From the NCBI GenBank assembly GCA_001599915.1, contig BCIG01000006.1, positions 124,001 through 188,000 of the forward strand: a DNA stretch of 64,000 nt, in the 5' to 3' direction. This document shows positions 45,468 to 55,664 of this stretch, one piece after another (positions within the stretch are counted from its first letter, which is position 1; each line of letters starts with the position of its first letter). The notes below the pieces were generated by a model. That model made no database searches, was not told where the DNA came from, and worked only from the letters and a program-made list of their open reading frames with translations. Source of the stretch: Symbiotaphrina buchneri (lineage: Eukaryota > Ascomycota > Symbiotaphrinales > Symbiotaphrinaceae). The position numbers and the translations under genes were made by a program.

Positions 45468-48400
45468 AGGGAATATAGTGTATATTAAAATAGAAGAGCT
45501 GCATTGTAGGAGATCGGGGATCAAGCATAGGTAGTGTAGCATTTAGAGGTGTAGAATAATGCTTCGGCATGTTGATTCTAAGCAGAGCAATGGCTCACTA
45601 CTGTTCTTCCTCAAACCCATACATGCCTACCTAGGCGGTCCCTTAAGGCAAGCAAGCACTCATCCACCTACCTGGCTTCGGCCTGTGGGGTTGCATCCGG
45701 CTACAGCGGATGGCATTGTTTCGGATAGGGGGCCCCCATTTCTCACGTCATCCCTGGCGCCGATGATTCGAACATAAATGTAACGCCAGCAACAACCAAA
45801 CACCGAGCCCTTTCCAGCTCCACTATGCCACGTCTTTCAATAATCAACATAGCACCTCTAAGGTTAGGGCAAGGAGAGGGTCTGGGACGTTCGATAGCTT
45901 TGTGCGTCGTCACGGCTCGCGCGGGTTTCGATTTGAGTACGACTACCTTAAGGTAAGGCTAGGAAGGTGAGGTTAGGAAGGTACGAGCACCCTACTTGGC
46001 GTAAGTGCGAAAAGGGAAAGCCTCGTCAGCAGCAGAGGGCCAAGCATTGGTGCGGCAGGGGCTCGGACTTGGCTCTAAAGCTTGTTGGTAACCTAAATCA
46101 CTTGGACCCGCGGTATCTGGTGGAAATGCCAAGGTGCGAATAGACCGAGTGAGGGTTGTTTTCCGGCAGCAGTGCTCATCCATCCAGGGTTTTGCACGAG
46201 TGATGTTTCATGATCCATCATTAGCTGGCGGATACTTATGAGATGTCGAGCTGACTTCTCTCAGTCTGTTGGAAGGGGGTTGTTTTTATTCAAGTTTTTC
46301 CTAATCGCTCTCGGCTCGGCTTCTGGGGCCTTCCAAGGAGACGCCGAGCGAGCTGATACGCAAGCACACGGAGGATGCCGGACAGCCGAGTGGTCATCCG
46401 CAGCTGGTGACTCGTGGACAGGTTGAACTTTCCAGGAGCGAGACAGCAACAGCCCCAGCCCCGGCCGACGCCACACGAATTTAACCTTATCTCCCTCTTG
46501 CTTCCTGTACCGAGTCTGGATATTTCGCTCATGGTGGTCCGACGTCAAGACTCAGGACTCAGGACTCAGGACTCGTTGCGACACCAGCCCTGTTCAGGCC
46601 GAGGTGGGACCTTGGCTGTACCTTAGGTACACAACTAATACTTAGTCGTACGAAGTACTGTAGTCTTCCAGCTTTGGAAGCTCCCTGACCTTCCGTCGCG
46701 GAATGCTGCTAGATGTTGACGCGCGGCCTTGGCGAACGTCCGTTTATCCGAATGGGAACAACTTGTGGAGAATGCCGAAAGGTGCGACGGGGCGAACGCT
46801 GGCTACAAAGGACTCGTACCTGCCAGCTTGACTCTGTTCGACATTGTTGGTAAATATTGCGGCCCCCCCCTTCGCTCTTCGCCATTCGTTCAGGGACCGG
46901 TCGCAAACGCTCTCAGACCTTTCCAGCTGGCGGTGGTCCCCTCCACAAGACTCGTATTACCCAATACCTTAATCCCTGGCTCAACGGGTATACGGAACGG
47001 ATATTTGCACAAGCATCGCACACAAAGGCGCAAATGTCGTAACCATGTCTGGAATGGATCAGCCTTCTGCTCTTGAGGTACTGTGCCACAAGAGATGATC
47101 GAACAGGAAGTCCCAAACAAAGATAAGATCAGGAGGGATATCGGGAAGGGATGACGCGGGCCAGACACTCTGGCTTGCCAAACAGAGAGGGTCTGTTGCG
47201 CAACGAGGACAGTGCTGAAAAGCTTGCTTCGTCAGAATTGGGTGGTCGATCATCGGTCGGATGTTGGGCTAGCTTACCGCGCTGTTGCGGGACCTCTGCT
47301 TAAGCATAATCTCTCGCAATTCTTGGCTCTTTAGACTTAGTTGGACTTGATCCAGTCAGATCACCTGCTGCTGTCCATCCGGCGCAATCCGTGTGGGGGG
47401 CGCGGCCTTTTTTGGCGACGAATCAGCTTCGCTCCCTCCGTTCGGGCATTCCTACCTATATAAACCACCGTCGTAAGTTGTACAGCGTAGACCTTATCGT
47501 ACGTAATTCTTCTCTAGGCAAGGTAGAGAGAGCTTTGCGAGGCCATTTTTGGTCACTATGATTGAATGTTCTCAGTGAAGAGTCATCCCAGCTGGCAAGG
47601 TCTGAGAGACACAGGCTGAAATGTCGGAAGCCTTATCGGACCTCGGTGGGCGGGCTTGCGACCGTTTGCGCTGTTTCTCCACGTACGGAATCTTCCATGG
47701 TTGATGGTGAGACGCGCATGGCCTTGTCTCAGTGCTTTCTAGTGATGAGTGAGATTGTTATTGTTCTCCGAGTCAATATTAATTAATGATTATAGAGCAG
47801 TTTGTACCTGGAGCAGGCTATTGATCCCTAGTTCGCATCCATCGGCAGTCATGTGCTACGAGGGGAGTGGGTTAAGACAAACTTGGCGATTGTTCTTGTG
47901 ATTATTAAAGCAACTTGGACACCACAAGACACAAACATTGACGTTGTTGGACTGTAAAAGGGTCAAGAAGACTGGGTGGAGATGAAGCGGAAATGCCATG
48001 ACCTTGGCTGGCTGCCGAGTTGCTGGAAGCAGCGGTCGATTCGCAGGCTTGGTTTTGGAGCGACACGCAAGCCTTCTGGGTAGTTCTCGTAGTCTGGGCC
48101 ACCCTGGCCCCACAACCGCCGGCGCCAAGAGTCTTGTGTGGATTAGAGTACATGTAGCTTAAGGTAGCAGCTTGGCCTCGCGAGCTAACGGAGCCAAAAT
48201 TCTAATGCAGACAAGCAATTTATTAACCTCAAGAGTTTAATGCGCCATCGGCCCCAAAAGAGACTGTCCCCAAAGCACCACCCAAGAGACACCCAATTCC
48301 TCCTGCCATCCGCGTCCGAGTCCGTCTTTCTTTCTTGTGCCCACTGCTACAACTCTCTCACACCCACCCACACGAATACACACGAAATACGCAGTTCACC

Positions 48401-48812
48401 ACCAAACTGCGACTCTCTCTTCCTCTCAAGACATCTGCTGCGACTGCTTCTCGCGTATCAAGCGAGCATCTCATGTACCACATACGAATCGCGTGAGCTT
48501 TCGTCGACCTCATTCCAAGAGTGCGTATCAATCAACAAGCAAGGGAATTCACACCTCGAAATTCACTCGGGCGCACCTCGGACCGTGCCAAGGTAAAACT
48601 TACAATTCCTCTTTCCAGTCAGGCGTGGGATTGTTGCTATCGGTGATTGTTCGCATTCACTGCTTTTCCTGTGGTTTCTCTCGCTTTTCAGGCACGCACA
48701 TCTATTCTAACCCTCAATCATCGCGGCTCTCGGTGGTGTCCGTCCTTTCGCACACGGTGGCTAACTGTCAATCAGGGCGAGCCTCGAAGCGCCTCCGGGT
48801 TGAAGAATCAAC
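45468..48812. promoter_or_regulatory. Long intergenic region upstream of the WOPR regulator
   Basis: This 3.3 kb region has no supportable gene. It contains palindromes built on TACCT/AGGTA (45944-45955 and 46617-46631), a 7-bp tandem repeat (46549-46575), and a CA- and CT-rich stretch at about 48280-48430 that looks like 5' UTR. A 5' UTR intron with donor near 48592 and TTTTCAG acceptor near 48691 is possible. Long upstream regions are common for fungal developmental regulators. Confidence 0.5.
46549..46575. repeat. GACTCAG tandem repeat, about 3.7 copies
   Basis: Three perfect copies of GACTCAG (46549-46569) are followed by GACTC. Each unit carries GACTCA, most of the Gcn4/CPC1 core TGACTCA, but preceded by A or G rather than T. 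It is a small local repeat in noncoding DNA. Confidence 0.8.
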
Positions 48813-50261
48813 ATGGAGACATACTATGGCCATGTTCGCACTCCTGCAGATGCGATCATCTTGTTCGAAGCCTGTCGGTTAGGGTTGTTACCCCGCGTCC
48901 AGCGACGACTGTCAGAGAAGGAGCGTCAGTCAATACGATCAGGGTCCGTGTTTGTGTGGGATGAACGGGAAGCCGGGATGAGGAGATGGACCGACGGGAA
49001 GTCATGGAGTGCCAGTCGGGTGTCGGGAAGCTTTCTCACCTACCGAGAAATGGAGGGAAAGCGTGGCGGCAGTGGATTCGCACCAATTCCAGCTGCCCAG
49101 AGGGCCAGCAAAACCCCGGATGGCGTGCGCAGCGACTCGGAGATGGACATGGGGGAGGATGGGCCAGACGGATACCGATACAAGCCGGATGGTCTCATGA
49201 AACAGTCATTCAGCATCACCACTTCGGGCGGACAACATCTTCACTTGATCAGTTATTATGCGCGCTCACACCCTGCCGCTCAAAACTTGCAACAACCATC
49301 AAATGATCCGGCACTGCGGCACATTCGACCTCAGAAGGGCATGTACCCCGAATCTACGGTGCATGAACAGTCGACCGTGCCGCCGGTGACTAGGGGCCCA
49401 ATGCTGACGACCTTACCTATGGCAATGCCTCTGGGCCCACCAAATTATCCAAGATCTACGCCTCCCCCACAGATGTACCTGCCTCATGGATATGGCTGGG
49501 CGCCTGCTCCTTTGATGGGTCCACCCAGTCATTATCCGCCCTATGCTCATATGCATGGCCAGATGGGACCGCCACCTCCTATGGGTGTGGGTGGGCTGTC
49601 TCTGTCTCAATATGCGGCTGCTCTTCCTCCTGGATCTCAAGGCCCGCCAGGCTCGCCATATGATAGGCGGCCTCCATCTTCCGGCGGCATACCTCCTCCA
49701 CCACCTACGAGTGGTCCATATCGCGGTCCAGAGACGTCTGCACCACCACCTCAATCCCCTATTCATGTTCCGAGTCCATCTCCGCGCATTGCACAAGCTG
49801 CTTTGGTCGCTCAACAACAAGTTCAAAGCCCTTCAATGGCGCCTGGCGCCCCACCAATGATCGATCCGAGGCTTACAACCCCCAGCTCACAGCCTGGAAC
49901 GGGACAACCTGACAAGTCTCCTTCATTCCAGTCCCACCAACCTATACAACAACAGAATGGTAATAGGACTCCTCCATCGGCGTCAGCACCCCAGCCGCAA
50001 ACGCCGGAGATAGCTGAAGGAAACGCTGTCAAGGATACACCGACATCAGCCAGTACTATTCCAAGTATTGGAGCTCTGGTCAATGGTGCAATGAAGGACG
50101 GCGGCGATGTCAAGCGCGAGAATGAGGCCGCAAGAGCAGGCAGCAGGAGTCCGGGTGATCCACAGACGAGGGAAGGCGTCCAAATGACAAACAGTGAGAA
50201 TCCCCCCTTCGGCGAGGATTCGCGAGTCTTACGTGTTCTGGACAAGGTCTTCCCAGCATAA
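48813..50261 (+). CDS. WOPR-domain (Gti1/Pac2 family) transcription regulator, Pac2 type
   Basis: This is a DNA-binding developmental regulator of the fungal WOPR family (Wor1, Ryp1, Gti1, Pac2). It is a single exon of 482 aa. WOPR part A is METYYGHVRTPADAIILFEAC, then RVQRRLSEKERQSIRSGSVF, MRRWTDGKSWSASRVSGSFL and TYREMEGKRGG. Part B is YKPDGLMKQSFSITTSGGQHLHLISYY after a linker of about 45 residues. The N-terminal METYYGHVRTP start is, to my knowledge, the Pac2 rather than the Gti1/Ryp1 form. The C-terminal 300 residues are Pro/Gln/Ser/Met-rich (PPPPMGVGG, GGIPPPPPTS), a likely activation region, ending RVLDKVFPA. It follows an unusually long upstream region, suggesting complex control. Confidence 0.93.
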   Translation: METYYGHVRTPADAIILFEACRLGLLPRVQRRLSEKERQSIRSGSVFVWDEREAGMRRWTDGKSWSASRVSGSFLTYREMEGKRGGSGFAPIPAAQRASKTPDGVRSDSEMDMGEDGPDGYRYKPDGLMKQSFSITTSGGQHLHLISYYARSHPAAQNLQQPSNDPALRHIRPQKGMYPESTVHEQSTVPPVTRGPMLTTLPMAMPLGPPNYPRSTPPPQMYLPHGYGWAPAPLMGPPSHYPPYAHMHGQMGPPPPMGVGGLSLSQYAAALPPGSQGPPGSPYDRRPPSSGGIPPPPPTSGPYRGPETSAPPPQSPIHVPSPSPRIAQAALVAQQQVQSPSMAPGAPPMIDPRLTTPSSQPGTGQPDKSPSFQSHQPIQQQNGNRTPPSASAPQPQTPEIAEGNAVKDTPTSASTIPSIGALVNGAMKDGGDVKRENEAARAGSRSPGDPQTREGVQMTNSENPPFGEDSRVLRVLDKVFPA

Positions 50262-51107
50262 GCACACTTCTAGGTTGAGGCTGCTCCGATTTTGGGTAAT
50301 CGGACGCGTACCCCAGTCGCCACAGATTCAGTAGGGGTTACGCTAGTGCATTACGAGCTCATCGAATACTTTACTTGAGTGGTTCTTCGTCGATGCCTAC
50401 GGTTTAGGCTTACGGTTTGGCTGGTTGATTTCGGTGAGGGATACTTGCCTACTCAGCATTTTATGGAGTCTGGGGACTTGGCTGGCCGGCGTGACGAATG
50501 TCGGTCTCGACAAGGAAGGGATACACATCTGATGCTTTGGTGCTATTAAGGTTAGCTTGGGAAGGGAAAAGTGAGGTGGAGGCCACCTTGTGTACGATAC
50601 ATCCAGACATCGCAGAATATGTGAGCTCTAAGAATGGCTCATTTACTGGCAAGGACTCAGTGTCCGTTTGATTTGCAATTGACACATTCTACAAATCATT
50701 TTCGTCATCTCCTTCCCGCGGCACTATTGACGTGATTGAGCAACCCCTGAGGTTTGCTTTATTATATGGAGTGTTCTTTCCTCTTTCGCAAAAATTTCCT
50801 CTTATAGGTCGTCGACGTCGTACCTTCCTTGTCCAAAATCTGGTCGCCGCGATCACCGGCTTTGCGTCGCTCGCACGCCATGTCCTGGAATCGTTGTCTA
50901 TGCATCTGCATCCCCAAAGCCAAGGGCATCGGTCCTTTCGGTTTCGCAACAAATTCCCCATCCGTCCTAATGGACCTTATTATTATCCTTGAAGCTAACC
51001 CCTAAAGTCTACACACTCACTCTTATAAGATTTACATCCTGATAGAAAAACAAGGCTGCTGTATCCTATACATAGCAGCCTCGGCCGATATACCACTGCA
51101 CGCTAGT
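50262..51107. other. Intergenic region
   Basis: The 846 bp between the WOPR gene and the next gene on the same strand hold no supportable gene or repeat. Confidence 0.45.
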
Positions 51108-52810
51108 ATGAACAGCAATATCATCCCATTGACGCCCATCGCCAGCACCGACGAGCGCGATGTGGACCCCTTTTCACAGATCGTTGCCCCTGTGGCTTCC
51201 TCGACCGCGGCCGCATACACTCCAGCTCAGCCGCAAGCCCCGCACCGGCTCTCCGTCAGCAGCGGCACGTTCTCAATTTGCCCATCCCTCGCGAGCTCCG
51301 AAGGCGCCAACACGGAGTGGGAGATAGCCAGTGACCTTTCTGCTCAAGCGGCAGCTTCTGACACGCATGAAGAGGAGGCTGCAGAGGCTGTCCACGCGGA
51401 GCTGAGAGAATGCGTCCCTTCGGCTGCGCAGGGTCCGGCGCTCTGTGCGAGTCTTGTACGTCTCAATGGCTTCCTCTACATATACAGGTTCACGAGTGCT
51501 AATGGGAGTAGCTTGAATCGTCCCAGTTTGAAGGACCTGTCGACCCTTTGGCTAGGTTCATAGCTTTTGAACTTCTAGCAGCAACGTATACACTCCCCTT
51601 TATCCCGCCGCCGAACGGAACCCCTGCTCGGGGGCAGATACCGCTCTCCTACGACGGCTTCCGAGATAATAAACTGATCAGCAGCCTTCGGCTTCATACC
51701 CAGCATAGCGGTGATCGGGTGTCTGGCTACGAAGCTCGGAGCTCTTCTCCTGATATGCCGTCATGCAGCCCAACCGTCTCGAGAGAGGAGCAGTTGGCGG
51801 AGGCGGTTTCGGAAAGACGACGGATGACCAAGGAAAAAAGAAGATCTCGGAGGAGCAAAGGCAAAACCATGTCCGAAGATGAGCTTCGAGAACGACAGCT
51901 CTCCGAGATAGCAGAAGTACTGATGTCACAGGCCAACACGGTCTCCGAAGCTGGGGAGCCCACGATGGACTCCACATCATCCGCCAATGAACAGTCCGTT
52001 AACCCACCTCAGTGCAGCCCTGGACGTTCACACACCCGGCCCCGGCTGCTCAACTATGTCTCTTCCGGTCCTTCACCAGATGACGCCGCTAGCCGGTCCA
52101 AAAGTGCCCCAAGTGGCCTATGCCGCCGGCCATCGAACGTGTCCACAATCGTTTCGAATTCTCCCTACTCAGTGCAAGCGGTCCTTCGCCCGGAGTCTAA
52201 TTCGAGCTCCATGCAACCTGTCAAAGAATTCGTGCTCCGCCGTTGGCGCTATTTCCGCTCGCCAACAGGCAGCGGTGCATCTAGGACTTCATCTTCGAGG
52301 AGAGACAGCGCCTCGCTTGCAGCTGCGAGGAGAAGACGCAGGGAGAGGGCGTGGGAAACGCCGAGCATGACGCCTGCCATGAGAAGCGTGCAACGCGTGG
52401 ACGCAGCAGGTCCGCACCGGCCACGACTGGGAACTCCCAGGAAGAGCTCATTTCGAGTCCAAGGCCAGCGACCGAGGTTCGAAAGGAGCCAGTCCCTTCC
52501 CGTGAGGTTTGTGGATGCGCAAGGCGATATTGTCAGTGCCGGAGGCGATGGTACAGGCACGATGCAATCCGATCTTCCTGGCGATGGTGAAAGTACTGCC
52601 ACGAAGAAGAGGCGCGCGGAGGGCTGGAGCACCGGCACTCTGGATGGTAGTGACAGCGATTATGAGGCAGAGGAACTAACGCCCATCCCACATCGCCGGA
52701 GGGTGGAGCGCAGGTCTACGTCTGGAACAGTGGTGGTTAGAGAGGCCATTGAGGAGGAGGAAGGTCAACGTCAGCCTGAGGAGCAACAGGCGGTGGATGC
52801 GCCGGGGTAG
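51108..52810 (+). CDS. Unknown Ser/Arg-rich protein
   Basis: I do not recognise this protein. The model is 51108..51455, 51638..52810, giving 506 aa. The 182-bp intron (CTT|GTACGT..GGGGCAG) is longer than usual here and is the least certain part; it is needed because exon 1 runs to a stop at 51561-51563. The N-terminus is Ala/Ser/Glu-rich. The middle has a basic charged helix (EAVSERRRMTKEKRRSRRSKGK) followed by EDELRERQLSEIAEVLMSQ. Later come Ser/Arg-rich stretches (ASRTSSSRRDSASLAAARRRRRERAW shortened here to its key R-runs), FERSQSLPVRFVDAQGD and an acidic end. It may be nuclear and phosphorylated. No membrane segment is seen. Confidence 0.6.
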
Positions 52811-53924
52811 GGTCTAGGGGACCGGTGTGATTTGGGGTCTTTTGGTAGAGTCCACTTTGGGTTCTGGTTCGCTTTTTCCTCGTCCAGGAGGGACATGTCG
52901 TCTTTTGGTTCTCATGGGATGCAAGTGGGCTTTGTTTTGAGCGGGTTCTCAATTTGTACGCCTGATTAGTTACTAGATTATACCGCGCAGGAGTCTCGTC
53001 CTTGAGGTCTAGGGAAGGCGTAAACGGAGGGGTGGTCCTTTTTTGTCAGAGTAGAACACTCCCCCTGAACTGCCCCTGAGCAGAGGAGTTCATGACTCTT
53101 GAAAGGAATTGTGCCCTACGATAGACAGCAAATTAATGGACTCAGTCCGACTACAATACACAGCTGAGCGTCAGCAGCATCAGCACAAGTAAACTAGAGT
53201 AAATGTGCTGCTTTGACTATAACTACAACTACAGCCACGCACGCACAACTGTCCATTTCAAGTTTCTGGTCTCACGGGACACCCAACCACCCACCTGCTC
53301 ACAAAACAACAGTGCAGCAGTGCAGCAGCCAACCGCCCGGCCAGTCAGCATGCACGGGGTCGAAAGCGGAATATCTTTTTTATATCAAACCCTTACTTAC
53401 GGACGGACATTCATAGTTGGATGGTGGATGGTGGATGGTTGGGAAGACGAGCACATAGCACATAGCAAGCACATCGCACTGGTTCATAAAGAAATTCTAG
53501 GCGTGCGGAGACGGAGAACGGGTCCCTGCAGTAGGTAGGCAGACACATGTTTCGCTCTATCTATCCAATCATAGCTATGGCGACCGTCTCATCGCTCCAT
53601 ACGGATTGGAAGGCGTAAGTTCCCGGTCTGGGGAGGCAGATCGTGCAGGCGTCCATCCGATTGTCCGAGGACACTTCTTGCGCATGTCATGATAGAGAGC
53701 CGGCAGGTCATTTCAAACCATGGCGGACGGCTTTGATGTTCAGGGCCATCGAGGTGGGAGAGCTCAGGTGGCGACGGCAATTAGGGTTCGATGAGCCGTT
53801 GACGTGCAACAGCACTTGAGATGCACGTCGCCCCATGCGGTATGTAGATACATTGGAATAGCTCCTGGGCACATGCGTCCCGTACCGACGGCAGTCGACG
53901 ACCTCAGGCCCATCCGAACGGGTC
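52811..53924. other. Convergent 3' intergenic region with short tandem repeats
   Basis: This 1.1 kb region lies between the unknown protein and the AsnRS stop. It holds three perfect copies of TGGATGG at 53418-53438 and a CACATAG doublet near 53452-53465. No gene is seen. Confidence 0.55.
53418..53438. repeat. TGGATGG x3 microrepeat
   Basis: Three perfect 7-bp copies lie in noncoding DNA, followed by a degenerate fourth (TTGG). The repeat is small and probably slippage-derived. Confidence 0.8.
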
Positions 53925-55664
53925 TTAGCAGTCGCATCTACCATACCAGCGAGGGAAAGCTACGACTTCCCTGATGTTAGGCACGCCCGTCAGATACCCT
54001 AACAACCGGTCGAAGCCCAGCCCGAAGCCTCCATGTGGCACGCTGCCCCATCGCCGTAGGTCCGTGTACCACTTCAGCGTCCCCAATTCTTCGTCCGTAT
54101 AGTCTAATGGGTGTTTACCCGCCGGCTTAATCAGGCCATGCGAGGCCATCGCCTCGATGAGTTGCTCCAACCGGTGCTCGCGCATTGATCCGCCGACGAC
54201 CTCGCAGATCTCGGGCATGAGCAGATCGAAACAGGCCACTGTCGGCTGAGAAGGAACGTCTTCCTCTTGGGAAGCCGATGGAGCCATATAGAACGGTTTG
54301 ATCTCCCGAGGGTAATCTGTGACAAAGACCGGGCTACCTTGCCCGACGGTCTCTGCGATGTATTTTTCATGCTCGGTCTGTAAACCGATTCCCCATTGAG
54401 GGACGAACTTGAACCTAACTTGTTGTGACTCATGAGCCTTTTGTAAAATGTCAATGGCGGTGGTGTAGGTGATGCGAGGCCAACTGCTCTGCAGGATACC
54501 AGACCACCGCTTTGACAGCAGCTCGGCGTTCGTTTCGCCATCGACATCCCCTGCCTCGTTCTGTTTCGCTGAAGCGAGAAGTTCTGCTCCGGCAGGAGAA
54601 CTCTGTAGACAAGACACAACATCACGCAACATCGACTCTACGAGATCCATGACCTCGTCAAGCCGCTCCATGAAGCTCACCTCGGCTTCAAGCATGTAAA
54701 ATTCGCTCAAATGCCGAGTCGTGTCGCTCTTCTCGGCTCGGAAGGTCGGCGAGAGCGTCCAGACCTTGCCAACTGATTGAGCTAGAGCTTCAAGATGGAG
54801 CTGAGTGGATACGGTGAGATATTTCGAGGCCCGAAAAAAATCTGTGGCTTCGTCTGAAACCTCGGCATTCTGCAGGTCTGGCTCCGGTGAGGCGGCGGTG
54901 GTGACCTGGAAGACTTCGCCCGCTCCTTCACAGTCGGAGGATGTAATGATAGGTGGGTGAGTTTGGACATAGTTGCGTTCCGCAAAGAAGGCGGTAAGGC
55001 GTGCAACTAGCAACGACCGCACTCGAAGAACAAGAGCGTTGAACGGTATGCGACTTCGGAGATGGGGTATGGTCCTGAGAAATTCAGGGCTGTGGTATTT
55101 CTTCTGAAGTGGATACGTCTGAAACAGACTATTAGATTCAAAGAAAATGCTGTCGCAGGTAGACAGATCCCTTACATACTGCAGGATCTGCTGTACCCAA
55201 TATCTTCACATCTGTGGCGGCCAATTCATGACTCTGCTTCGAACCCGGAGATCTTTTCCAGGTGCCGGTCAATTGCACGCTCGATCCGGTCGTGAGGCTG
55301 AATCCGAAACATGCAACTGTCAGACTGTGTATGCTGTGTTCCCAGCTGTCACTCACGTCTCGGCTTGGGAGGGTGTAAGCACCGCCTGCAGTGGCTCTGT
55401 CGTTGACCCATCCCCAATTGCTGCAAAGCAGATCCGCTTCTGCTTCCGCACGGAGCGAACGAAGCCATTGATCGTCAGAGGTTCTTCATCTGGCGCAGTC
55501 TCGAGCTTCGATGACACAAGGACTGAAGCTATACTTGAAGCAGCGGGTGGTGACACGGTGGATCGCTGCCGCAGGGAACCATTATATCGTCGAGGCAGCG
55601 CACTGCAAGGCTGTTGGGAGAGTCGACAGCTACATCGCCCTATCAGAGGCCGTATTGCGACCAT
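53925..55664 (-). CDS. Asparaginyl-tRNA synthetase, mitochondrial type
   Basis: This enzyme charges tRNA-Asn, here probably in mitochondria (yeast Slm5 counterpart). The model is complement(53925..55118, 55180..55297, 55357..55664), giving 539 aa. ATG 55664 begins MVAIRPLIGRCSCRLSQQP, rich in Arg and Ser with no acidic residues for about 40 positions, which fits a mitochondrial presequence. An OB-fold anticodon-binding domain follows (LTINGFVRSVRKQKRICFAAIGDGS, SVQLTGTWKRSPGS). The class II catalytic core has FFAERNYVQTHPPIITSSDCEGAGEVF, motif 2 TFRAEKSDTTRHLSEFYMLEAEV, and motif 3 GFGLGFDRLLGYLTGVPNIRE. Both introns (59 and 61 bp) keep phase. Moderate loops in the catalytic domain (after LQSSPAGAELL) are typical of the mitochondrial form. 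Confidence 0.93.

Noticed and set aside
48240-48596. 118-codon frame in the WOPR gene leader
   Set aside because: The composition is that of a CA/CT-rich leader and there is no domain; more likely 5' UTR.
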